Origin: Rhizobium grahamii CCGE 502
GTDB lineage: Bacteria > Pseudomonadota > Alphaproteobacteria > Rhizobiales > Rhizobiaceae
DNA: 64,000 nucleotides
Direction of reading: 5' to 3'
Assembly: GCF_000298315.2 (NCBI RefSeq)
Contig: NZ_AEYE02000025.1
Span: 62,001 to 126,000 of the forward strand
In this document: positions 50,701-59,301 of the stretch, piece by piece
Position numbering within the stretch: position 1 is the stretch's first letter
How the letters are laid out: the number at the start of each line of letters is the position of its first letter
Translations under genes and position numbers: made by a program
The notes under the pieces: model-generated
What the model was told of the DNA's origin: nothing
The model's database searches: none
What the model saw: only the letters and a program-made list of their open reading frames with translations

Positions 50701-53253
50701 GGCGACCTCACCTTTGCCGGATACAGCTATGTCAGTTTGAATTCGAACATGCTGGCGGCGGGAGATCCGCTTTTGGAAGTGCAACGCCAGGCGGAGACCG
50801 GGCTCGCATTTGCGCAGAAAGCGCGATTCCAGTTCGTCGTAGATCTCGCCAACGCGCAGCTCTGGCTCGTCCGGACATTGCGCGGGTTGACCCGGAAATT
50901 CGGGTCCTTCGACGACGACGGATTTGCCGAACTTGAGATCGAACGCCGGTTTCTCGAAAATCCGAATCTTGCGGAAACCTGCTACTTCGTCAGAAAACTC
51001 CAGGCCCGATACTTCGCGGGCGACTATGAGGCGGCCGTTGATGCCTCGTTGAGGGCCCAGCGGCTGCCATGGACATCGGTGGGACATTTCGAAGAAACCC
51101 CGGAGCATCATTTCTACGGCGCCCTCGCCCGCGCCGCGTGCTGCGGCTATGAGGGGGCGGACCAGCGGGCGCGGCATAAGGAGACCCTGGTTTTCCACCA
51201 CCGACAGCTTGAGATCTATGCGGAGAATTGCCCTGAGAATTTCGAGAACCGCGCCGCACTTGTCGGCGCCGAGATAGCTCGTCTTGAAGGCCGAGAAATC
51301 GACGCGGTGCGCCTATACGAGCAAGCGATCCGATCAGCGCGCGCCAACGGTTTCCTTCATCATGAAGCCCTCGCATATGAACTCGCCGCCCGGTTTTATG
51401 CGCAAGGGGGCTTCGACGAGTTCGCTCGTCTCTATCTCCGCAACGCGCGAGCCTGCTATCTACGCTGGGGCGCCGATGGCAAGGTGAGGCAACTCGACCA
51501 GCTCTATCCTGACCTCAGAGGGGAAGAACGCCCGCCCGCTCCAACGAGCACCATGGGCGCGCCGGTCGAGCAACTCGATCTAGCGACCGTAATCAAAATC
51601 TCGCAGGCCGTGTCGGGCGAGATTGTCCTTCAAAAGCTGATCGACATAGTTTTGCGCACCGCCGTTGAGCACGCGGGCGCCGAGCGCGGCCTGCTGATCC
51701 TGCCGCGTGGCGGCGAGTCGCGGATCGCGGCGGAGGCCACGACTTGCGGTGAAACGGTCGCTGTGCAGATGCTCGACGAGATCGTCACGGAGTCTACGCT
51801 GCCACAATCACTCCTTCGCTACGTGACGCGCACGAACGAAACCGTGGTCCTCGACGACGCAGCGGTTCAGAATCAATTCGCCGCGGACCCATATGTTTGT
51901 CAGCACCATGCTCGTTCAATTGTCTGTGCGCCGTTGCTCAATCAGGGCCAACTGACAGGGGTACTCTACCTTGAGAACACCCTCGCCCCTCGTGTCTTCG
52001 CGCCAGCCCGGATCGCGGTGTTGAAGCTGCTCGCCTCGCAGGCAGCAATCTCACTGGAGAATACCCGGTTGTACCGCGATCTCGCCGAACGCGAAGCCAA
52101 GATCAGTCGTCTCGTCAACGCCAACATCATCGGTATCGTCATCTGGGATATCGAAGGTCGTATTCTTGAAGCCAATGACGCGTTCCTCAGCATGGTGGGA
52201 TACGATCGAGAGGACCTTGCCTCGGGTCGGCTATCCTGGACGGACCTGACGCCAGACGAATGGCGCGACCGCGACGCACGGACCGTCGCGGAGCTGAAGA
52301 TGGTGGGGGCGGTCCAACCGTTCGAGAAGGAATACTTTCGGAAAGATGGCACCCGTCTGCCCGTGCTGATCGGAGGTGCGCTGCTAGAAGAAAGCAGCAA
52401 AGACGGTGTCTCTTTCGTCCTCGATCTGACGGAGCGGCGACAGGCCGAAGAGGGATTACGGAAGAGCGAGGAAGCCTTGCGCCAGGCGCAGGGGCAACTG
52501 GCCCATGCAAATCGCGTCGCCACAATGGGCCAGCTCACAGCCTCCATCGCCCATGAAATCAACCAGCCGCTCGCCGCATCGCTCACCAACGCCCAGGCGG
52601 CGTTGCGCTGGCTAGGCACCCATCCGCCCGATCTGGAGGAGGTGACGCAGGCCCTGGACCGGATCGTCGAGAACGCCAATCGGGCCAGCGACGTCATCGG
52701 CCGGATCCGTGCCTTGATCAAGAAGGAGCCGCCCCGCAAGGAGCGCTTCGACCTCAATGAAGCCATTCGTCACGTGATCGCCCTGACCGGCAGTGAGGTG
52801 CTACGACAAGGCGTCACGCTGCAGACAGAATTCGCGACGGGCCTGCCCTTGGTGGAAGGAGATCGGGTCCAGCTACAACAGGTGATCCTGAACCTGATCA
52901 TGAACGCAATCGAGGCGATGAGCGACATCGATGAGGAAGAGCGCGAACTTTTGATCAGCACCGAGGCAGAAGCCTCAGGAACCGTTGTCGTCGGGGTGCG
53001 CGACAAGGGTCCAGGTCTTGACCCGCAAACAGTGGATCGTCTTTTCGAGGCTTTCTTCACGACCAAATCCAGCGGCATGGGCATGGGCCTGGCGATCTGC
53101 CGCTCGATCATCGAGGCGCACGGGGGGCGGATGTGGGCCACCGCCAGTGGATCAGGCGGGGCAATATTTCTGTTCACCCTGCCTCTCGAACCAGACGAAA
53201 CCCATGGCGCAAAGTCTGCTGTCCAAACCGCAATGTTGAAAGACTGCGTATGA
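47710..53253 (+). CDS. Giant Ser/Thr kinase-like / AAA ATPase / GAF-PAS sensor histidine kinase
   Basis: An 1847-residue protein starting at TTG 47710 (GGAG nine bases upstream; a TGA closes the frame at 47656). Residues 1-270: protein-kinase-like domain with VHKDIKPANILV, LTGFGIAS in place of DFG, and TLAYMAPEQTGRMN. Residues about 300-700: AAA/STAND ATPase with Walker A GYPGIGKSAV and Walker B LALFLDDLQWLDA. Residues 700-1280: helical repeat region. GAF about 1287-1450, PAS about 1468-1590, H-box ASIAHEINQPLAA at 1611, N-box NLIMNAIEAM, G1 DKGPGL, G2 GMGMGLAICRS. It is a known trifunctional class in rhizobia. The altered DFG and weak glycine loop make Ser/Thr kinase activity uncertain. Confidence 0.92.
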   Translation: MEVLWEDGDRVFHRQRRRGADGKWNPVLVVLSALEYPTPSSLGRLDHEYGLKDELDSAWAVRPLELVRDGSRTMLVLEDPGSEPLARRLGTAMETGLFLRLAIGIAAALGSVHQRGLVHKDIKPANILVKNTSAEVRLTGFGIASRLSRERQALEPPEVVAGTLAYMAPEQTGRMNRSIDSRSDLYAFGVTLYEMLTGSLPFAASDPLEWVHCHIARQPMPPNQRVADVSPTVSAIVMKLLAKTAEERYQTAGGVEHDLSRCLRQWEMKSRIEAFPLGERDIADRLLIPEKLYGREHEVEALLAAFDRVVSGGAPELVLVSGYPGIGKSAVANELHKVLLPPRGLFASGKFDQYKQDIPYATLAQAFQGLLKGLLAKSEADLAPWRAALSATLGPNAKLMVDLVPELKLVIGDQPPVPELPPLEAQRRFQLVLRLFISVFARPEHPLALFLDDLQWLDAATLNLLEDLLTRSDLKQLMLIGAYRDNEVTAARPLMRTLDLIKTAGGKVSEITLAPLTQDCLQQLVADALQCQPDRAAPLARMMHDKTGGNSFFVRQFLFSLADEGMLVFDHDAACWSWDLERIHAKGYTDNVVHLMVGKLARQPPDTREALQQFACLGNIADTRVLSLVLGIPEEQVAGALWRAVDHELLERLPGAYRFVHDRVQEAAYSLIQEDRRGELHLRIGRLLAANTTPEGIDDHVFEIVSQLNRGAALITSAEEREQLAEFNLLAGKRAKASTAYVSALNYFVAGTMMLSGDRWERQHQLAFALELNRAECEFLLGALPDAERRLAQLSSRAGCSDDQAAVAFLRIDLYAALGQTSRSADVGLDYLRQYLGVDWSPHPDDAEVQREYDRIWSQLGSREIDTLIELPLMSDPASSTALDILTRLVGAVWHTDANLACMAICLAVNLSLERGNTDGSCYHYVSLGYIAGPRFGDYEAGFRFGQLGCQIVETHDLKRFQARTYKDFGAHVLPWTRHVRTGRDILRRALEIANQSGDLTFAGYSYVSLNSNMLAAGDPLLEVQRQAETGLAFAQKARFQFVVDLANAQLWLVRTLRGLTRKFGSFDDDGFAELEIERRFLENPNLAETCYFVRKLQARYFAGDYEAAVDASLRAQRLPWTSVGHFEETPEHHFYGALARAACCGYEGADQRARHKETLVFHHRQLEIYAENCPENFENRAALVGAEIARLEGREIDAVRLYEQAIRSARANGFLHHEALAYELAARFYAQGGFDEFARLYLRNARACYLRWGADGKVRQLDQLYPDLRGEERPPAPTSTMGAPVEQLDLATVIKISQAVSGEIVLQKLIDIVLRTAVEHAGAERGLLILPRGGESRIAAEATTCGETVAVQMLDEIVTESTLPQSLLRYVTRTNETVVLDDAAVQNQFAADPYVCQHHARSIVCAPLLNQGQLTGVLYLENTLAPRVFAPARIAVLKLLASQAAISLENTRLYRDLAEREAKISRLVNANIIGIVIWDIEGRILEANDAFLSMVGYDREDLASGRLSWTDLTPDEWRDRDARTVAELKMVGAVQPFEKEYFRKDGTRLPVLIGGALLEESSKDGVSFVLDLTERRQAEEGLRKSEEALRQAQGQLAHANRVATMGQLTASIAHEINQPLAASLTNAQAALRWLGTHPPDLEEVTQALDRIVENANRASDVIGRIRALIKKEPPRKERFDLNEAIRHVIALTGSEVLRQGVTLQTEFATGLPLVEGDRVQLQQVILNLIMNAIEAMSDIDEEERELLISTEAEASGTVVVGVRDKGPGLDPQTVDRLFEAFFTTKSSGMGMGLAICRSIIEAHGGRMWATASGSGGAIFLFTLPLEPDETHGAKSAVQTAMLKDCV

Positions 53254-53511
53254 CCAACAACTGGTTGAGGCTCTCGAGCCAGGCAGGACTCTGCGAAGCG
53301 TAACAGCCTTTGGAAGGTCCTCTCTTTCATCGCGGACAACAGCGTGCCCCGAACTGATCCACCTTCACGATGCCCCATCGGGCCGGTGCGCAATCGCGCT
53401 TGCGAAAACTGGACGAGGCGTTGGAGAGCGTCGACCTGTCTGCATCAGCTAGAAGTGCTGGGCGCCAAGATCGAGGGTCCTAAATTCCGTACCCAGGACG
53501 CGGCTTCGGAC

Positions 53512-53862
53512 TCAATGCATGGTCACGGAAATCACTGGTGGGCGGAGATCCCCGAAGTCGTGTAAAAGACGGAGAAGCTCGACGGAGTGGCACAAGAGAC
53601 CGAACTGGGTTCCAGCAACGTATAAGGTGAAGGCAGATCTCCAGGCTTGAAAAGCTTGTCCCCAGGGAGACTTGATCGTTTCGCGTGGCATGACGGAGAA
53701 CGTCATCAAATGAGCTTCCAGGTCCGCAGTCGGCCAAGATGAAATAGCTGGCGGCGTGTGGAGCGGAGAACCCGGAGCGCAAGGGCCAGCTTCCCCATAT
53801 GCGCTGGGAAACAGCGTCAATGGGACCAGCTCGATCTGGATGCGGTGGAGTTCGTGTGTCAT
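53512..53862 (-). CDS. Doubtful hypothetical protein
   Basis: A 116-residue frame, ATG 53862 after AAAGGATTGAGTCC. ELHRIQIELVPLTLFPSAYG and QAFQAWRSAFTLYVAGTQFG look protein-like. No family recognised, no signal. Included because the ribosome-binding site is fair; it may be a chance frame. Confidence 0.3.
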   Translation of the reverse strand: MTHELHRIQIELVPLTLFPSAYGEAGPCAPGSPLHTPPAISSWPTADLEAHLMTFSVMPRETIKSPWGQAFQAWRSAFTLYVAGTQFGLLCHSVELLRLLHDFGDLRPPVISVTMH

Positions 53863-54531
53863 GGACTCAATCCTTTGGAAGAACGAGGAGCAACGAAGAG
53901 GCGAACGGTCCGGCCTATCGGCTCGCCGGCCACGCATCGCTGGTGAACCGCCTCAAGTCTGTTCTTGATGCAGGCATCGGCCTGATGAGCGCCTTCGTGA
54001 GCTAGATGACGTTGCCGCGCGGGAGAAAGTATCCTGACCGTAACAGGACGTGGCGCGACCTGCTATTGATCTTTAGGAAGGATCGGGTAGCGAAGAGGAG
54101 GAGACGGCTTATACGGCGGTGTAGGAGTCCTTCATCGAGGCCCGCTGCCAGAAATCAGACCGCAATCCGCTACTTTACGATGAGACGCCTTCGGCAGTTG
54201 CTTATATGAGGATGCCTGCGCACGGCTCGGGGCCGACGTGGTTCGCTACACCTTCATCGTAATGGACTTTCACCATCTACTCCTTGCCGGTCTCCCGGCG
54301 CACCCCCATGGGATCTAATTCCGCATAACTCCGTGGCAGCCGCCTGCGTGCTGCATCCGTATAATTTGCGCATACACAAGTATCATGGCGGACTTGCAAA
54401 CTTTGTTTTACCTTTTGCTTATGAGTGCTGGCTCCCCAAATTGATCATGTTCGCACCGGCGTCGGCAGCCATTCACCAGACGTTGGAACCATGGCCAATC
54501 AGGTTGCAAAACCGTTAGGAAGGGACGCAGA

Positions 54532-54750
54532 ATGCCGACGGTACCTCCGACTCCTATCACGCCTCCAGACGAGCATGTTGTCACCGCCCGAGAGGCGCTT
54601 GAGCCCCTCTATGAGAGACTGGAGCTTCACACCGAGGCCACCCTGCTGTCGGCGGCTATGGAGGCCGGATGGCCCGCCGACGAGGCCACGAAAGCGCTGG
54701 CCGCCCTTAGATTGCAAGACGCCCTCAATATACTCGGCCGAGAAAATTGA
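54532..54750 (+). CDS. Small hypothetical protein
   Basis: A 72-residue protein, ATG 54532 after GGAAGGGACGCAGA. Pro-rich start (MPTVPPTPITPPDE), then helical AREALEPLYERLELHTEATL and GWPADEATKALAALRLQDAL. Unknown family. The helical part resembles small rhizobial proteins of unknown role. No neighbours within 600 bp. Confidence 0.5.
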   Translation: MPTVPPTPITPPDEHVVTAREALEPLYERLELHTEATLLSAAMEAGWPADEATKALAALRLQDALNILGREN

Positions 54751-55067
54751 GGTCGCAGCATATCGACACCGAACGAGATGGAAGGCGTCGCAAAGTTTCC
54801 TTTGCGGAGACGACGGATAATTTCGCCGGTGTTCGGCGTCGCCAAGGACTCGAGGGTTCGATTGGAACATCAGGACGATGTTCCCTCCTTGCTTCGCCGC
54901 CGCATCTACGCGACAGGCGTGTTGCTTCTAAAACGATCCGGCAAAGCCCAGAGACTCGCTTGGTTGCCGTCTAGCGGATCGACCAAGTTATAGACCTCCT
55001 CGGCGGTGAGCTAGCATATCGACACCGTCGTTGCCGCCAGGGAATCCAGTTTCCCATGCGGGGCAAC

Positions 55068-55096
55068 GGCCGGACGAGTCGTGCGACCGTCCGGCC
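55068..55096 (-). terminator. Hairpin downstream of the Gly/Ser-rich secreted gene
   Basis: GGCCGGACG (55068-55076) pairs with CGTCCGGCC (55088-55096), 9 bp, loop 11. It lies 29 bp past the stop of the minus-strand gene that ends at 55125. No T run, so the terminator call rests on position. Confidence 0.5.
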
Positions 55097-55124
55097 TGTA
55101 ACCTTCACCGTGCCAAGGTTGGTT

Positions 55125-56240
55125 CTAGTTCCCGCGAGGCACGCGATTGTAATCCGATGGTGGGACGTCGCCCGTGACCGAGATATTTCCCTGAATCCCA
55201 TAGATGATCCGTAAATTGGCGGCCGCAGCCTGAAGCCAACCGACGGCATCCTCCGAGGTCCAAGCCGTGCCCCCCGGCGGCAGGCTCTCAAACAGACCCA
55301 CGATCAGAGGATTCAAAGAGGAGGAGCGGCCGTTGCCGCCGCCCTGGTTCGGACCACCGCCCCTGCCGCCATCGGACGGAGCCGAGCGGACTTGATCGGA
55401 AGAGGTCGCAGATACTTCGCCAGAAGGACCCGAAGACCTGGTGTGAGACGAACTCGAAGAGCCCCTGGACGAACCCGACGACGCCGCGCTCGCGGAGCCT
55501 GCGCTGCCGTGAGACGAATTAGAATACGCCGCGCCGGAGGAACCCGTGGCGGATCCCGAGTGATCTCCATAGGAAGAGTAGGTCGTTCCGCCGGTGCTCG
55601 ACGCGGCTGCCGCACCGGTGACGAGCCCAGCCGCGTACCCGCCCAGAACGTAGGCTCCGCGGCGATAGTATCCGCGCCCGTAGTCTCCGCCGCCATACTC
55701 CCCGTCACCATAGTCGCCGACACCGCGGTCTCCACCACCATAGTATCCACGGCCAAAGTATCCGTTGCCGTTGCCCGAAACCTTGAGATCGCCTGAGTTG
55801 TTGACGGTGAGGTTGCCTGAGTCCTTCGCGACGATATTGCCCCCGGAGTTCATGAAGGCGCGGTTCCCAACGACGTTGCCGCCCGAGTTCACCGTGTTGC
55901 GGATATTTCCGGACGCGTTGCTTCCTCCGCGGCCGGGCCCTTCCGCCAATCGCCCCTTTGCGCCGCCGACATCTGGCATACGAGTTCTTGGCTTCACTGG
56001 AGGACGGCTCTGCGCGCTCATCGGTGGCCGACCGTGACTCGCCATCGGCGGACGCGGTGTTCGGCCCACCTGCGGACGCGGCGCCCCGCCCGGCCCTCCC
56101 GACGGGAAACGCGGTGGCCCGCCCATTGGCAGACTGGGCGGACCGCCGGGCGGTGGCGCAAACTGACCGAAGGCAACGTCCGACGTAATGGCAGTTAAAG
56201 CGATAAAAGCAAGGCTGGTGCACTTCAGACGGTTCATCAC
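55125..56240 (-). CDS. Secreted Gly/Ser/Pro-rich low-complexity protein
   Basis: A 371-residue protein from ATG 56240, overlapping the TGA of the DUF2092 gene (ATGA). Signal peptide CTSLAFIALTAITSDVAFG, then a Pro/Gly segment (PPPGGPPSLPMGGPPRFP), an Asn/Gly segment (NTVNSGGNVVGNRAFMNSGG) with repeated SGN units, a Tyr/Gly segment (GRGYYGGGDRGVGDYGDGEY), a membrane-like GGYAAGLVTGAAAAS and a long Ser/Gly tract. The last 60 residues are ordered (SLPPGGTAWTSEDAVGWLQA). It looks like a cell-surface or envelope protein. Unknown function. Translationally coupled with the DUF2092 protein, so the two probably act together. Confidence 0.8.
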   Translation of the reverse strand: MMNRLKCTSLAFIALTAITSDVAFGQFAPPPGGPPSLPMGGPPRFPSGGPGGAPRPQVGRTPRPPMASHGRPPMSAQSRPPVKPRTRMPDVGGAKGRLAEGPGRGGSNASGNIRNTVNSGGNVVGNRAFMNSGGNIVAKDSGNLTVNNSGDLKVSGNGNGYFGRGYYGGGDRGVGDYGDGEYGGGDYGRGYYRRGAYVLGGYAAGLVTGAAAASSTGGTTYSSYGDHSGSATGSSGAAYSNSSHGSAGSASAASSGSSRGSSSSSHTRSSGPSGEVSATSSDQVRSAPSDGGRGGGPNQGGGNGRSSSLNPLIVGLFESLPPGGTAWTSEDAVGWLQAAAANLRIIYGIQGNISVTGDVPPSDYNRVPRGN

Positions 56241-57121
56241 TTGCCGCCTTCCTTTTCCGACGCGACGTCGGGTGTCGAATCGATCTTTTTCGCCCCGGCG
56301 GGAGGGTCAAAGGTGAATTCGGCGTCGGACAAAGGGGGCTGGGTCTTCCAGCTCGTGAATTCTGCGATGAACCGGGGTTGGCCCTGCAGCAACGGATAGG
56401 TGACGATCAGGCGATGTGGCGTCGCCGCGGTGTTCTTCTCGACCCACAATTCCAGATCGATACCGGACTTCTGAGAGAAGAACAGATGCCTGCACTCGAT
56501 GCCGTCGACCTCGGCCGTCCCGACCTGCCAGGCGGCCATGGCATCGCCTAATAGGATTTTGTCCGGAGAAGCTGCAAAAAGTGCACCCAGCGGAAAATCG
56601 AAGTCGAGCTTATCTGCAACCAAGTCAAGCGCGGACGGTATGTCGCCCGACGCGGGGGTCGTCCCGTATTTTTTGCTGTCGGGATAAAAGAGCGAGGCGG
56701 TCTTTCCGTCGTAGAACAGATTGTGCTTTCCGTCATCGCCGATAAATTCGACGGCGATCCGGTCGGGCCGGCGCACGGAGATTTTCATTGTATGAAAAAT
56801 GTGAAGCGGCTGTCCGGACTGATCCAAATAAACCCTGATCGTTTTCGCGGTGATCGAAAGGTCCCTTGCGAGTAGCGTCTTTCCCATTTGCGAAACGGCG
56901 GTCTTGGCCTCCTCGCTGATCGCCGGCTTGACCGGCTCATCTGCGCGGGCTGTCGGCAGCGCAGCGAATCCTACGCTCACGACGATCGCGACGGCTTGGA
57001 CGGCATTTCGAAGTATCGCATTCAGACCTCGCCCGCTTTTGCCAACGACAGTTGGGTCCGCCGCGACTGAACAGTGTAGGCTTTTCAATAGGATTCGGTC
57101 CGAGCCATTGCAAACTCTCAT
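56237..57121 (-). CDS. DUF2092 family periplasmic protein
   Basis: A 294-residue protein. ATG 57121 is chosen from GAGGAAATGAAC; the frame extends 61 residues further without sense. A late signal-like segment, AVAIVVSVGFAALPTARADE, precedes the DUF2092 domain: VSQMGKTLLARDLSITAKTI, RRPDRIAVEFIGDDGKHNLF, YDGKTASLFYPDSKKYGT and FIAEFTSWKTQPPLSDAEF. DUF2092 proteins are predicted to have a LolA/LolB-like half-barrel that binds lipid-like ligands. Coupled by ATGA to the Gly/Ser-rich protein gene. Confidence 0.87.
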   Translation of the reverse strand: MRVCNGSDRILLKSLHCSVAADPTVVGKSGRGLNAILRNAVQAVAIVVSVGFAALPTARADEPVKPAISEEAKTAVSQMGKTLLARDLSITAKTIRVYLDQSGQPLHIFHTMKISVRRPDRIAVEFIGDDGKHNLFYDGKTASLFYPDSKKYGTTPASGDIPSALDLVADKLDFDFPLGALFAASPDKILLGDAMAAWQVGTAEVDGIECRHLFFSQKSGIDLELWVEKNTAATPHRLIVTYPLLQGQPRFIAEFTSWKTQPPLSDAEFTFDPPAGAKKIDSTPDVASEKEGGK

Positions 57122-57231
57122 GTTCATTTCCTCTGTGATTAAAGATTCGTTGGCAGGCAGGCCGGATGAGGGTTCCCGCCAGTAGCTGTTTTCTTCGCGC
57201 TTGAGCTTTCGGCGCCCAAGGAATGGGATGC

Positions 57232-57864
57232 TCAAATGCCCTGGCAAAACCACACGCCTCCGACGATGATCGCGAACATCGAGAACGTCGACATGAGGCC
57301 GCATTGCACTCTGGCACTTCGGGCGCTGGGACGACTTGCGAACCAGCCGATGAAGGTTGAAAAAGTCGCCATCGCTGTGATCGTGCCAAGACCGAAGACG
57401 AGGAGATATGCCGCCGCTTCGGTAGTCGTGGGCAATGCCAGCGCCGGCACAATGCCTAGCAAGTGAGAACTGCCAGCCAGTCCGTGCACCGTGCCGACAG
57501 CGAAGGCCGGATGCTTGTGACCATGCGGATGATACCCGTCGGAATGGGTTTCGGCCTGGTCGGCAAATGCTGTGCGTAGTCCCCAGATGCCGATACCGCA
57601 GAGCATGACGCCCACGAAACGCTCGCTCCAGGCGGAGACGACGTCAATGGACAGAGCGCCCCGCAACACAAGCGCGAGCAGCCCAACGCCCATGACCCCG
57701 GCGCTGTGCCCTACCCCCCATCGAATCCCTGTGCGCCATGCACCAGCTTTGGCGTCGACGGCATACGGCGCAATGGCTGCAAGGTGATCGGGCCCGCAGA
57801 CCACGTGAACAAAGCCTGCAAAGAGCCCGGAGGCCAGAAGGGTCGTCAGAAAGAAGGGGGTCAT
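57232..57864 (-). CDS. Nickel/cobalt-type transporter family membrane protein
   Basis: A 210-residue protein, ATG 57864 after AAAGGCTACGAC. About six membrane spans. GFVHVVCGPDHLAAIAPYAV has the H-x-x-x-x-x-DH signature region of NiCoT/HupN-like carriers, RWGVGHSAGVMGVGLLALVL the second conserved stretch, and a His-rich loop DGYHPHGHKHPAF lies in the middle. It is shorter than classic NiCoT proteins (about 330), so export or uptake of Ni/Co is a guess. Upstream of the DUF2092 pair on the same strand. Confidence 0.78.
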   Translation of the reverse strand: MTPFFLTTLLASGLFAGFVHVVCGPDHLAAIAPYAVDAKAGAWRTGIRWGVGHSAGVMGVGLLALVLRGALSIDVVSAWSERFVGVMLCGIGIWGLRTAFADQAETHSDGYHPHGHKHPAFAVGTVHGLAGSSHLLGIVPALALPTTTEAAAYLLVFGLGTITAMATFSTFIGWFASRPSARSARVQCGLMSTFSMFAIIVGGVWFCQGI

Positions 57865-57945
57865 GTCGTAGCCTTTCGGGCGGTCCAATTCGCATAGCGG
57901 TCAGGGAGCGCGGCCAACGTGGCACGGATCCGGCCACGGCGCCCA

Positions 57946-59301
57946 TCATCGGTCGGGCAATCGAATGCGCGCTCGGACATGCGAGTTGATCATGTCCGCG
58001 AGCCATATCAGCCCGCCACGCCAGAATCCGTGCAACCGCGACTGATGGCTGCGGTAGAGGAGAACGTGACCAAGTTGTGCCACGCGCCCACGTAGGAAGC
58101 CGCCCGTGAACAGTCCAAATTGTCCAAGCGAGCCATAGGCGCCGTAGCCGCCTAGCGATACGATCGAACCGAAGTCCCTGTAGGAGAACGATGGCATGTC
58201 TTTCCCTTCCAGCCAGCCAGGAAGATGGCGGATCAAATGCGAAGCCTGCTGATGCGCGACTTGTGCCGCCGGCGGTAGCGGCCTGCCGGGATCTCCCACG
58301 GAAAGACTGGAACAGTCCCCGACGGCAAAGATCCCGGGATCCCGCGTCGTCTGCAGCGTAGGTCGCACCACGATTTGGTTGTTGCGCGTCACTTCGAGCC
58401 CGTCGAAAGAGGCGCAGGCGTCCGAAGCCTTCACACCGGCCGCCCATACCTTCAGCCCGGCGTCGATCTGTGTTCCGTCCGCCAGTCGAAGGCAACCGGC
58501 TTCTGCAGCGACGACGCGCGCGCCTGTCAGGACGGTGACGCCGAGTTTCTCGATACGCTCGCGGGCGGCGATCGCCACCCGATTGGGAAACGCACCCAAC
58601 AGGTTCGGCCCGCTCTCGATCAGCGTCACCTTGACCTGGTCGCGCAGTCCTGCTGCGCCGTAGTAGGCAGAGGTATCTGCAAGCTGGACAAGCTCTGCGG
58701 CGAGTTCGACTCCTGTGGCGCCGCCTCCGACCACCGCGATGTGCAAGCTGCTCTTGGCGGCCAGCGCTTCGAGCATGTGAGCCATCACCTCGCGATTGAA
58801 TTTCATCGCCTGGGAACGGCTGTCGATCGTGAGGCAGTGATCGCGCACGCCTGGCGTTCCGAAGTCGTTCGCCTCGCTGCCCGTCGCTAGGATCAGCGTA
58901 TCATAGGAAATCGCGCGCTCCGGCAAGATGGAGCGACCCTCGATTTCCAAGGGCTTCAGATGAAGCTTCCGCTCTTTCCGGTCGATGCCCTTGAGCTCTC
59001 CCGTCTCGAACACGAAATGTCGGTTGCGGGCTTGGGAGATGTAGGAGGTTTCCTGCTGCGAGACGTCGGTGGTACCGGCGGCGATCGTATGCAGCATCGG
59101 CTTCCACACATAGGCAGGCTCCCTGTCGACCAGCGTCACGGCGATGGAGGCGTTGCGTGTGCTTCCCGGCAATTTCGAGGCAATTTCAAGTCCGGCGATT
59201 CCGCCGCCGACGACGACGATCTGGTGGGTGCCCGAAGGCCTGGCACCTTGGTCAGGGTCGTGTGGCTGCAGTTTGTCGGACGATGTGGACGGATTCGACA
59301 T
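57946..59301 (-). CDS. NDH-2-like NAD(P)H dehydrogenase (FAD flavoprotein), second
   Basis: A 451-residue protein, ATG 59301 after GGAGAAGATAG, immediately next to the stop of the other flavoprotein. FAD-binding HQIVVVGGGIAGLEIASKLP, NAD-binding IAVVGGGATGVELAAELVQL, and FAVGDCSSLSVGDPGRPLPP near the ribityl-binding end. Type II NADH:quinone oxidoreductases pass electrons to quinone without pumping protons, attached to the membrane by C-terminal helices; FRGGLIWLADMINSHVRARI-like end (WRGGLIWLADMINSHVRARI) is amphipathic. Last gene of the block. Confidence 0.88.
   Translation of the reverse strand: MSNPSTSSDKLQPHDPDQGARPSGTHQIVVVGGGIAGLEIASKLPGSTRNASIAVTLVDREPAYVWKPMLHTIAAGTTDVSQQETSYISQARNRHFVFETGELKGIDRKERKLHLKPLEIEGRSILPERAISYDTLILATGSEANDFGTPGVRDHCLTIDSRSQAMKFNREVMAHMLEALAAKSSLHIAVVGGGATGVELAAELVQLADTSAYYGAAGLRDQVKVTLIESGPNLLGAFPNRVAIAARERIEKLGVTVLTGARVVAAEAGCLRLADGTQIDAGLKVWAAGVKASDACASFDGLEVTRNNQIVVRPTLQTTRDPGIFAVGDCSSLSVGDPGRPLPPAAQVAHQQASHLIRHLPGWLEGKDMPSFSYRDFGSIVSLGGYGAYGSLGQFGLFTGGFLRGRVAQLGHVLLYRSHQSRLHGFWRGGLIWLADMINSHVRARIRLPDR

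Larger units (their letters stand above)
53254..55124. other. Low-coding stretch
   Basis: About 1.9 kb with only two weak gene candidates, at 53512-53862 and 54532-54750, listed separately. Other frames on both strands are short and Arg-rich, with no family resemblance; some segments (53980-54310) look like decayed coding sequence, but I could not name the source. It separates the giant kinase from the minus-strand block on the right. Confidence 0.45.
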
